DNA of 32,199 nt from NCBI GenBank assembly GCA_949296775.1, contig CASFQA010000009.1, positions 1-32,199 of the forward strand, in the 5' to 3' direction. Shown one piece after another: positions 1 through 5,655 of the stretch. Positions within the stretch are counted from its first letter, which is position 1, and every line of letters starts with the position of its first letter. Both the position numbers and the translations under genes were made by a program. The notes below the pieces were generated by a model, which ran no database searches, was not told where the DNA came from, and worked only from the letters and a program-made list of their open reading frames with translations. This DNA comes from an uncultured bacterium. Its GTDB lineage: Bacteria; Bacillota_I; Bacilli_A; RFN20; CAG-826.

Positions 1-765
1 GCCTAGCGAGAGCCCGGCGATGCAATAGAAGCAGTTGCCGTGGAATTTTGCCAATAGGCCAGAAAGCAGTTTCGACACCGCGACGAGCCCAATCAATAAA
101 CCGATGGCTAAACAAGCGTAGACTAGGAGGACCATTTTGTTTTCTTTCCAGTAGGAAAAGGAGACCGAATCGAGCAATTTGGCGAAGCAGCCGACCATCA
201 TCAAGACGGCGGTGGCGCTTAAGCCAGGGACTAATTGGGTGATGGCGACCACGAAGCCGAGCAAAACGAACACTAGGTAATGGTACCAACTCAGCTCATC
301 GAGCTCGGGGAAGCCCCCGGAGACGAAAATCGAGATGCAGGCGAAGGCAATCGGCAGGCCGAGGCCTAAAACGAATAAGACAATGCGGATGGCGTTCGGT
401 TTTTCGCCTTTAAGCTGATCGGTGACGGCCGGATAGGCCCCGACCATTAAGCCGGCGAAGCAACTCACGATGGCAAAAGGGATGAGGTCCAGCAGCTGCT
501 GAACGCCTAAGAAGCCCAAGACCAACCCGATCACCGCCCCGATGGCGATGGGCAAGAGGAAGAGGGCGCAGACTTTGAACTTCCTTAAGATGTGGCCCAA
601 AGCGAAGAGCAATTTCTCGTAAAGGCGGAAGATGATGGCCACCGCCGAGCCGGAGATGCCGGGGACGATGATGGCGAGGCCGATGAAGAAGCCCAGTAGT
701 CCCCCTTTGGCCATTTCCTTCTTGCTTTGGTATCGCAATGATTCGTTTTTGAAGTTGTTATCCAT
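1..765 (-). CDS. DUF368 membrane protein, putative undecaprenyl-phosphate translocase, partial
   Basis: This gene runs off the left edge; 255 N-terminal residues are visible. It is a polytopic membrane protein with two related half-repeats, each carrying a Pro-Gly motif: IVPGISGSAVA near residue 34 and LVPGLSATAV near residue 182. That duplication is typical of DUF368 (PopT) proteins, which are reported to return undecaprenyl phosphate to the inner leaflet of the membrane for cell-wall synthesis. The start at 765 gives MDNNFKNESL. No Shine-Dalgarno site precedes it; instead a TTGCCA box, a 17-base spacer and TATCAT end 8 bases before the ATG, so the mRNA may be almost leaderless. The family assignment is firm; the transport role is inferred from the family. 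Confidence 0.82.
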   Translation of the reverse strand, partial: MDNNFKNESLRYQSKKEMAKGGLLGFFIGLAIIVPGISGSAVAIIFRLYEKLLFALGHILRKFKVCALFLLPIAIGAVIGLVLGFLGVQQLLDLIPFAIVSCFAGLMVGAYPAVTDQLKGEKPNAIRIVLFVLGLGLPIAFACISIFVSGGFPELDELSWYHYLVFVLLGFVVAITQLVPGLSATAVLMMVGCFAKLLDSVSFSYWKENKMVLLVYACLAIGLLIGLVAVSKLLSGLLAKFHGNCFYCIAGLSLG

Positions 766-773
766 ACCGGGCA

Positions 774-802
774 ATGATACTCGGCTTCCTTGCCGATGGC
801 AA
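774..802 (-). promoter_or_regulatory. Promoter of the DUF368 gene
   Basis: On the minus strand TTGCCA (797-802) and TATCAT (774-779) are separated by 17 bases. The -10 box lies 8 bases before the ATG, which leaves no room for a ribosome-binding site. Confidence 0.55.
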
Positions 803-848
803 AAACAGCCGTCTTTTGTTAATATAAAAGGGAAAAGGAGGTGGTCTG

Positions 849-944
849 ATGAATATAATGAAAAATCTGTATGCCGAATACCCGTTCTTCGAAGGCCACC
901 CTTTGGTCTTCGGATACCTATTCGAAGCCACGGCCCCGTTCTAA
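849..944 (+). CDS. 31-residue leader ORF upstream of the MATE gene
   Basis: This short ORF begins MNIMKNLYAE and ends FEATAPF before a TAA stop. It has a stronger ribosome-binding site (AAAAGGAGGTGG) than most genes here, 7 bases from ATG, and a -10-like TATAAA at 823-828. No known domain is visible and there is no hydrophobic segment. Its stop codon falls inside the left arm of an inverted repeat whose right arm covers the MATE ribosome-binding site. That layout suggests a regulatory leader peptide rather than a functional small protein, although the latter is not excluded. An internal stem (891-897 with 905-911, one GU pair) lies in its second half. Confidence 0.6.
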   Translation: MNIMKNLYAEYPFFEGHPLVFGYLFEATAPF

Positions 945-988
945 CCTCTTCCGCCGGGTCCGCCTGGCTTATTGATTTCGGAGGTTAG
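941..988 (+). promoter_or_regulatory. Inverted repeat sequestering the MATE ribosome-binding site
   Basis: CTAACCTC (941-948) is the exact reverse complement of GAGGTTAG (981-988), with a 32-base loop. The right arm contains the GGAGG core of the MATE ribosome-binding site; the left arm contains the leader ORF stop codon. GAGGT in the leader's own ribosome-binding site (838-842) could pair instead with ACCTC (944-948), giving an alternative fold. Confidence 0.6.
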
Positions 989-990
989 TC

Positions 991-2355
991 ATGGAAAGAA
1001 ACGCTTTATTCGAGTCCCCGAATATCGGGCGGCTCTTCTTCAAAATCGCCATCCCCGGCTCAATCGGGATGTTGGCCTCAGCCATTTACCAGTTGATCGA
1101 CGGCATGTTCATCAACATGTTTTTGGGTGATTTGGCCTTCACCGCCGTCAACCTCGCCTTCCCTTTCGTCATCATCGCTTACGCGGTTGCGGACTTGATC
1201 GGGGTCGGCTCCTCGGTCGTCATCTCGATTCGGCTGGGGCAGAAACGGAACGAGGACGCCAATAAAATATTCTCCTCGGCCGTTTTGATCATTTTGATCG
1301 CCGATATTTTGATGATGGCCTTCCTTTTCTTGATTTGCCGGTTCGTCTTCGTTTGGCTCGGGGCCGAGGAGGCGGTGGCGGAATTATCCTTCCAATATTG
1401 CGTCCCCTATTTCGCTTTCTTGCCGTTGTCGGGCTTCCTTTTCTCTTTCGATAACTTCCTCCGGATATCCGGCAAGGTCAAATACTCGATGGTGGTCAAT
1501 ATCCTCTCCTCTTTCCTCGTTATTGGGCTGGAGGCGCTTTTCCTAGGGGTCTTCGATCTGCCGATCTGGGGGGCTTCGCTAGCCACCAGCCTCTCTTTCG
1601 GCCTCTTCACCTTCGTCTCGATCTATCCGTTTTTGCGTAATCGGTGCCTGCTTAAATTCGCCAAACCCTCTTTAAGCAAGGAGGAGTTCGCCTTCATCGT
1701 CAAATCCGGAGCCCCGACCTTCTTATCGAACCTCGCCGGGCGGTTGACCGCCATAATCCTAAACAAAATGCTTTTGGCCCAAGGCGGGAACGCGGCGGTG
1801 TCGGTGTATGGGGCGCTTATGTACATCGACGCGTTTGTCTATCCCATTCTATATGGGATGACCGATAGTTTGCAGCCGGCTCTAGGCTATAACCATGGGG
1901 CGGGGCGCCATGACCGGGTCAAAAAACTTCAGAATTACGTTTTCGCCTCTTCCTTCATCCTTTGTTTTATCGTTTTCCTCTGCTTCATAACCTTGCCCGG
2001 ATACATCACCTATCCTTTCCTTTCCAATGCCGATCAGGCGACTTTATCGTTGGCTAAGCAAGCGGCTTTCATCTTCGGCTTCCTCTATTTGGTTCGGAGT
2101 TTTCCCTATGCTATCTCCAACCTATTCCAAGCCATTGGCCGCCCCTTGCCCTCGATCATCATGACCTTCTGTTTGTCGCTTGTCTTTCCCCTGGCCTTGG
2201 TGGGCATATTCTTTAACTTGGGGCTAAACGGCATTTGGCTGAACTCCCCGGTAACCTATTTGCTCGGGACCATAATGGCCTTCCTTTTCTTCTATTTCTT
2301 CTTGATTAAGAAGAAAGAGGTTAAAATTGGGGAAAAGGAGAACGACGAGGAATGA
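991..2355 (+). CDS. MATE family multidrug/toxin efflux protein
   Basis: This 454-residue integral membrane protein has about 12 hydrophobic segments in two halves, the usual MATE length and layout. It exports cationic drugs or metabolites in exchange for Na+ or H+. Family signatures include the N-terminal IAIPGSIGMLA segment, GNAAVSVYGALMYI in the second half and LQPALGYNHGAG near residue 297, which resemble the MepA/NorM-like branch found in Firmicutes. The start follows GGAGGTTAGTC, and that Shine-Dalgarno site is covered by an inverted repeat (941-988) coupled to the leader ORF. The stop overlaps the gpsA start (ATGA), so the two genes are translationally coupled. The substrate cannot be read from sequence. 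Confidence 0.9.
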   Translation: MERNALFESPNIGRLFFKIAIPGSIGMLASAIYQLIDGMFINMFLGDLAFTAVNLAFPFVIIAYAVADLIGVGSSVVISIRLGQKRNEDANKIFSSAVLIILIADILMMAFLFLICRFVFVWLGAEEAVAELSFQYCVPYFAFLPLSGFLFSFDNFLRISGKVKYSMVVNILSSFLVIGLEALFLGVFDLPIWGASLATSLSFGLFTFVSIYPFLRNRCLLKFAKPSLSKEEFAFIVKSGAPTFLSNLAGRLTAIILNKMLLAQGGNAAVSVYGALMYIDAFVYPILYGMTDSLQPALGYNHGAGRHDRVKKLQNYVFASSFILCFIVFLCFITLPGYITYPFLSNADQATLSLAKQAAFIFGFLYLVRSFPYAISNLFQAIGRPLPSIIMTFCLSLVFPLALVGIFFNLGLNGIWLNSPVTYLLGTIMAFLFFYFFLIKKKEVKIGEKENDEE

Positions 2356-3314
2356 AAGTGCTGTTCATCGGGGCCGGCCGTTGGGGGTTGGCCTTAGCTT
2401 CGGTTTTGGGGAATAATGGCCATGAAGTGAGGCTGCTAAGCCGGGACAAGGCGGAAGGGGAGGCGCTTAACGCGAGTGGAATCCATCCTTTTTTCCCGGA
2501 TTTTCGTTTCCCTGCCTCCGTCAAGATGACCAGTGATGAGGCGGAAGCGGCGGCCTTTTCCGAGGTAGCGGTTTTATCCCTGCCCGTCCAAGTCAGTTTC
2601 GATTACCTTTCCTCCCGTCAAAGCTTAATCAAAGGCAAAAAAGTCTTGCTGACCGGCAAGGGGATGGTCGGGCAGCGGATATTGACCGAGGTCTTATCCC
2701 CGATCATCGAAGAAAAAGAGGTGGCGGTCTTAAGCGGCCCCTCGTTTGCCAGCGAGGTCATTAAGCGCAAGCCGACCTGCGTTTCCATCGGCTCGAAGGA
2801 GGAAGGCTTAGCCCTTTTCTTCCAATCCCTTTTCTCCTCCCCTTATTTCCGGACCTACGTTTCCGCCGATATCGTCGGACTTGAGCTTTGCGGGGCGCTG
2901 AAAAACGTCTATGCCTTAGGGGCGGGGATGATCGATCGGGCGATCGATTCCGCCAACACCCGAGCCGCCTATTTGACTAGGGCCCTCCACGAGATGTCGC
3001 GGCTTGTCCTTTCCCGAGGTGGGGAAAGATCAACCGTCTATGGCCTATCGGGGGTCGGGGACCTGTTTATGACCTGCACCTCATCTTTGTCGCGAAACTA
3101 CCAGTTCGGCTACCATTTCAATGAGCCGGGCTATCAAACCAATGGGGTCGCGGAAGGGGTTTATACCTTAGCATCATTGCTTTCCTCAATCCCCAATCTC
3201 AAAGACCTCCTCCCGATTGCCTTCACCATTGGGGAAGTGGTGGAAAGGCGGCTTAATTTCCAAGAGGCGATAGAGGCTTTGATGGGGCGGAAGCTGAAGA
3301 AGGAAATCGACTAG
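2352..3314 (+). CDS. gpsA: NAD(P)-dependent glycerol-3-phosphate dehydrogenase
   Basis: This 320-residue cytosolic enzyme reduces dihydroxyacetone phosphate to sn-glycerol 3-phosphate, the backbone of phospholipids. A Rossmann dinucleotide motif (GAGRWG) starts at residue 7. LSGPSFASEV near 128, LKNVYALGAG with the likely catalytic Lys184, and the C-terminal GLSGVGDLFMTCTS signature followed by SRN are all present. Length is normal for the family. It starts inside the MATE stop codon, so expression is probably tied to the exporter, which is an unusual partner. The 3' end overlaps the convergent DUF1893 gene by 4 bases. Confidence 0.95.
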   Translation: MKVLFIGAGRWGLALASVLGNNGHEVRLLSRDKAEGEALNASGIHPFFPDFRFPASVKMTSDEAEAAAFSEVAVLSLPVQVSFDYLSSRQSLIKGKKVLLTGKGMVGQRILTEVLSPIIEEKEVAVLSGPSFASEVIKRKPTCVSIGSKEEGLALFFQSLFSSPYFRTYVSADIVGLELCGALKNVYALGAGMIDRAIDSANTRAAYLTRALHEMSRLVLSRGGERSTVYGLSGVGDLFMTCTSSLSRNYQFGYHFNEPGYQTNGVAEGVYTLASLLSSIPNLKDLLPIAFTIGEVVERRLNFQEAIEALMGRKLKKEID

Positions 3315-3703
3315 ATTATCCCCATCGCCTTCGCTTGCCGTTCGATCGCTAAGACGATATTCTCCGGCTCATCTTCGTTTAGGCAGGCTTTTTCCATCGG
3401 GCAAAGGTCGGTTTGCGAGCGGTTTAAGATCTTATCGGCCAGTATCTCGCATTCAACCTTAATGCCATATCGGGTTAGCAGCGTTTGGGCGGATACGCTC
3501 ATTAGGTGGGCGTTGACTTCTTCGACGCCGGAAAGGACGCAGATGGCGGCCGCCGCTTTGCCGATGACTTTATCGAAGAGGCGAGCGCCTTTCAACCGAT
3601 CGGGGCAATCCAAGTATAAATGCAGCAAGGGCCCTATCCCCCGGCCGGTCCGTTCGATTGTTTCGCCTTGAACGGTCAGCAGTGTGAGATGATCGAGTTC
3701 CAT
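3311..3703 (-). CDS. DUF1893 domain protein
   Basis: This small cytosolic protein of 130 residues belongs to DUF1893, a family of unknown function with a cytidine-deaminase-like fold. Matching features are GRGIGPLLHLYLD, the GARLFDKVIGKAAAA stretch, GVEEVNAHLMS, and the Asn-Arg then CPMEKA motif near the C terminus. I chose the ATG at 3703 (MELDHLTLL). The longer TTG start at 3739 is unlikely because that TTGCAC is better read as the -35 box of this gene's own promoter, with CATATT at 3711-3716. The mRNA would then start at or next to the ATG. It is convergent with gpsA. Confidence 0.75.
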   Translation of the reverse strand: MELDHLTLLTVQGETIERTGRGIGPLLHLYLDCPDRLKGARLFDKVIGKAAAAICVLSGVEEVNAHLMSVSAQTLLTRYGIKVECEILADKILNRSQTDLCPMEKACLNEDEPENIVLAIERQAKAMGII

Positions 3704-3710
3704 ACGCTTA

Positions 3711-3739
3711 AATATGAGCCGAAAATATTTGTTGTGCAA
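3711..3739 (-). promoter_or_regulatory. Promoter of the DUF1893 gene
   Basis: On the minus strand TTGCAC (3734-3739) and CATATT (3711-3716) are 17 bases apart. The -10 box ends 7 bases before the ATG and there is no Shine-Dalgarno site, which fits a leaderless mRNA. Confidence 0.5.
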
Positions 3740-3781
3740 GGGAAGAAAGAAAGCATATAATAGCCGAGCCGCGATAGCGGC
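3732..3781 (+). promoter_or_regulatory. tRNA operon promoter with 5' hairpin leader (Ala-Met unit)
   Basis: A consensus TATAAT lies at 3756-3761, with a weak TTGTGC at 3732-3737. Six bases after the -10 box a perfect GCCGC-GATA-GCGGC hairpin (3768-3781) would form the very 5' end of the transcript. The Ile-Ser unit at 4254-4278 has the same layout. Confidence 0.65.
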
Positions 3782-3796
3782 GAACCTGTTGGGTAC

Positions 3797-3872
3797 GGGA
3801 CTTTAGCTCAGTTGGGAGAGCGCGTGCTTTGCAAGCATGAGGTCGTCGGTTCGAGCCCGATAAGTTCCACCA
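3797..3872 (+). tRNA. tRNA-Ala (anticodon TGC)
   Basis: The 76-base gene folds as a complete cloverleaf: acceptor GGGACTT pairs with AAGTTCC (one GU), anticodon loop CTTTGCAAG centred on TGC, T loop TTCGAGC, discriminator A and encoded CCA. It is the first tRNA of a unit that continues with tRNA-Met 6 bases later. Confidence 0.95.
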
Positions 3873-3878
3873 GAAAAT

Positions 3879-3955
3879 GGCTGTGTAGCCCAGTTGGTTA
3901 GAGCAACCGGCTCATACCCGGTATGTCGAGGGTTCGAGTCCCCCCACAGCCACCA
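3879..3955 (+). tRNA. tRNA-Met (anticodon CAT), elongator type
   Basis: Acceptor GGCTGTG pairs perfectly with CACAGCC, and the anticodon stem ACCGG/CCGGT encloses loop CTCATAC. The G1-C72 pair argues against an initiator tRNA. C38 and the absence of Ile acceptor determinants argue against the lysidine-modified Ile2 tRNA. CCA is encoded. Confidence 0.9.
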
Positions 3956-3965
3956 GAGGATAATG

Positions 3966-3990
3966 ATGCCCTTCGGGGCATTTTATTTTT
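3966..3990 (+). terminator. Rho-independent terminator after tRNA-Ala/tRNA-Met
   Basis: ATGCCC (3966-3971), a TTCG tetraloop and GGGCAT (3976-3981) are followed by TTTATTTTT. It closes the first tRNA unit. Confidence 0.85.
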
Positions 3991-4231
3991 GCCCCAAGAA
4001 GATGACCGTTGAACTGAGAGCAACAGAATAAGGCTGTGACTTCTTGGCCAATAATTTAGTTGTTTCTAAAATCGGTGATGGGGCAAAAACCACGCAGGAA
4101 AACGAATATGCTTGCAAAAAGCGGATAAAAACAACGGATTTCTGATATAGGTTAAAAGGCAATATCATCGGTATCTAGATCGCATTGCTTATTTTGGACC
4201 TATCTATTAAGAATCGGTTGGACGCCTTTTC

Positions 4232-4278
4232 TTTAACTTCCCTTCCGGATATGTATAATAGTCAAGCCGCTTTGCGGC
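4232..4278 (+). promoter_or_regulatory. tRNA operon promoter with 5' hairpin leader (Ile-Ser unit)
   Basis: TATAAT at 4254-4259 is preceded by a weak TTTAAC (4232-4237). Six bases downstream of the -10 box a GCCGC-TTT-GCGGC hairpin (4266-4278) opens the transcript, just before the tRNA-Ile acceptor stem. The module matches the one before tRNA-Ala. The 250 bases upstream (3991-4231) are AT-rich and hold no gene I can support. Confidence 0.65.
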
Positions 4279-4280
4279 CT

Positions 4281-4357
4281 GGTCCATTAGCTCAGCCGGT
4301 TAGAGCGAGCGCCTTATAAGCGCTAGGTCCGGTGTTCAAGCCACCGATGGACCACCA
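4281..4357 (+). tRNA. tRNA-Ile (anticodon TAT), reads AUA
   Basis: Acceptor GGTCCAT pairs with ATGGACC, and the anticodon stem AGCGC/GCGCT encloses loop CTTATAA. U33 and A37 fix the anticodon as TAT at 4315-4317. The known isoleucine determinants are present: C4-G69, U12-A23, C29-G41, A37, A38 and A73. Most bacteria read AUA with a CAU tRNA modified to lysidine by TilS; a UAU tRNA is rare. The T stem CGGTG/CACCG is perfect and CCA is encoded. Confidence 0.93.
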
Positions 4358-4361
4358 AGAC

Positions 4362-4440
4362 GGAGGCGTACCCAAGCGGTCTTGAAAACCGATAGTGGGG
4401 TTCCGCCCCAGCCAGAGTTCGAATCTCTGCGCCTCCGCCA
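4362..4440 (+). tRNA. tRNA-Ser (anticodon TGA) lacking its D arm
   Basis: The acceptor GGAGGCG/CGCCTCC, anticodon loop CTTGAAA (TGA), long variable arm TGGGG-TTCCG-CCCCA, T arm CAGAG-TTCGAAT-CTCTG, discriminator G and encoded CCA are all intact. Only 7 bases (TACCCAA) separate acceptor and anticodon stems, where bacterial tRNA-Ser has a full D arm. About 20 bases are missing. A slip between repeats like GCGGTCT would explain it. It may be a pseudo-tRNA, an assembly error or a real D-armless tRNA. UCA codons are used in neighbouring genes, so a working copy must exist somewhere. Confidence 0.8.
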
Positions 4441-4454
4441 TAAAAGAACAACAT

Positions 4455-4501
4455 GTCTGATACATTCTTAGTCGCTGACTAGGGGTGTGCAGACTTTTTT
4501 G
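4455..4501 (+). terminator. Terminator of the Ile-Ser tRNA unit
   Basis: An interrupted stem forms from GTCTG (4455-4459), TACA and TAGTC on the left with GACTA, TGTG and CAGAC (4490-4494) on the right, followed directly by a run of Ts. The right half also contains the first copy of the GGGTGTGCA repeat. Confidence 0.65.
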
Positions 4502-4685
4502 ATTTTAGGCTTAAATAGCCACTTTTTAAAATTAAGCCGTTGTAATAGTGGGAGCCAAATCTCTAAAATTCATCGAAAAACCATCATTTTTAAGGCTCAC
4601 TTTGAAACATCAGGTGTGCACTATTAAACGGCAACCCTTATTTTGCACACCCTTGCACACCCCTAAACACGGCAATTGCACACCC
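4483..4685. repeat. Five iteron-like copies of (T)TGCACACCC
   Basis: TTGCACACCC occurs at 4643-4652, 4653-4662 (in tandem) and 4676-4685. The inverse form occurs as GGGTGTGCA at 4483-4491 and GGTGTGCA at 4613-4620. Short repeats in both orientations next to a tRNA gene resemble integrase arm-type sites or replication iterons. The surrounding stretch 4502-4818 is AT-rich and holds no gene I can support. Confidence 0.5.
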
Positions 4686-4818
4686 TTATACTCTTACACG
4701 ACGCCCCTAGAAAGTGCGCATTTTATCGAAGTTTTTAATGTTTGCAATTGCTCTTTTGCTCTTTGGGATGTAAAAAGCCACCTAAGTATTATAAGCTAGA
4801 TGGAATTTAATCTTTTAT

Positions 4819-5067
4819 TTAATCTTCTTTACCTTCTTCTACAATTTTCCAATGACCATTTTTATCTGAGCCGACACGCACCAAGATGCCTTTAGATTTT
4901 AAAGAATTAATAATTGTTTGGACTGTTCGGCGTGATAAGTTTACTTTAGTAGTCATTTCATTTATCGTTACTTTACTATTTTCGTTTATTAGATTTAGGA
5001 TCTTCGCTTCGTTTACAGTGCAATTTACAGTGCAATTTACAGTGCAATCGTCCTTCGCATTAAATCC
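4819..5067 (-). pseudogene. C-terminal fragment of an AlbA_2-type (Schlafen-like) transcriptional regulator
   Basis: About 82 residues of a winged-helix tail can be read on the minus strand. They begin with three CTVN repeats, then KILNLINEN, NLSRRTVQTIINSLKSKG and VGSDKNGHWKIVEE before a TAA stop. This is the typical end of putative DNA-binding (AlbA_2 plus ATPase-C) proteins, whose full length is about 400-500 residues. Going upstream the frame hits a TGA just before a run of seven As, while the neighbouring frame carries KLKYVFTIPFEKK, so a frameshift probably sits at that A-run. The N-terminal domains are gone. Codon use is AT-rich compared with the flanking genes, which suggests transfer. 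Confidence 0.6.
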
Positions 5068-5590
5068 TTTTTTTCAAAAGGTATGGTAAAGACGTACTTG
5101 AGCTTCTCCTCCTTTGCGTACCTTCTGTTCATATACAGCCCTTTCTTTGTGCTCAGACTGTTCAAACTTTGGGTAACACCTCAAAATATCAAGCCGCGCC
5201 CAATCTCGAAAAGGCGATCGGGGTGTCGTGAGCAATTTGCCGTTCAACCATACGCATTTCTCCTAATCGAAGCGCATTTTCCTTTCTGCCCGTTGGTTCT
5301 AATCCGTTTTAGAGCCGAGAAGGCAGTTAGCGGTTTTCATGAATGGCGCATTCAGACGTTCAAGATTGCACCGCATTTCATCAAGACCATCTATTTTTTT
5401 GCCTTTGGCTTAATACCCGCGAATGCAAACTCTTGCCGAAGAAACCTCCTAATGCATTTTCCTTAGCCTCCACTTCCTTATTATCGGTTATGCCCTTGCA
5501 AATGCATTTAACGCCCATACGGATTGAATCGTAATATCCGTTGCTGATAGACGTCTTTATTGATTATCGTTGCTTTCGCCATAGACTCCG
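5068..5590 (-). pseudogene. Multiply frameshifted gene remnants
   Basis: Protein-like segments are scattered over the three minus-strand frames and broken by stops. In transcription order they include MAKATIINKDVYQQ, NGYYDSIRMGVKCICKG, KKIDGLDEMRCNLERLNA, ENALRLGEMRMVERQIAHD and DWARLDILRCYPKFEQSEHK. They look like one or two genes broken by several indels. I do not recognise the family. Plus-strand ORFs here are shadows. Together with the regulator tail and the short repeats it forms a decayed insertion downstream of tRNA-Ser. Confidence 0.4.
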
Positions 5591-5600
5591 GCGATTAAAG

Positions 5601-5645
5601 AAAACCGCCCCCAATCTCCTATTTGAGATCGAGGGCGGCTTTTCG
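5601..5645 (-). terminator. Strong terminator after the antiporter gene
   Basis: A 14-bp stem (5605-5618 with 5625-5638, continuous when GU pairs are allowed on the minus strand) with a 6-base loop is flanked by A and T runs. It lies 11 bases beyond the antiporter stop codon and may work in both directions. Confidence 0.85.
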
Positions 5646-5655
5646 CGAGGGGGTA

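Noticed and set aside
3879-3955. tRNA with CAT anticodon as initiator or lysidine-type Ile2.
   Set aside because: G1-C72 excludes an initiator, and C38 with missing Ile acceptor features argues for elongator Met.
3983-4168. Minus-strand 61-codon ORF between the tRNA units.
   Set aside because: It has no ribosome-binding site and no recognisable family, and it lies in AT-rich spacer DNA.
4643-4685. CRISPR array from the TTGCACACCC repeats.
   Set aside because: The units are only 10 bases, spacing is irregular and orientations are mixed.
5018-5049. Tandem 12-base repeat as a regulatory or CRISPR-like element.
   Set aside because: It encodes the CTVN repeats typical of the linker in AlbA_2-type regulators, so it is coding in origin.
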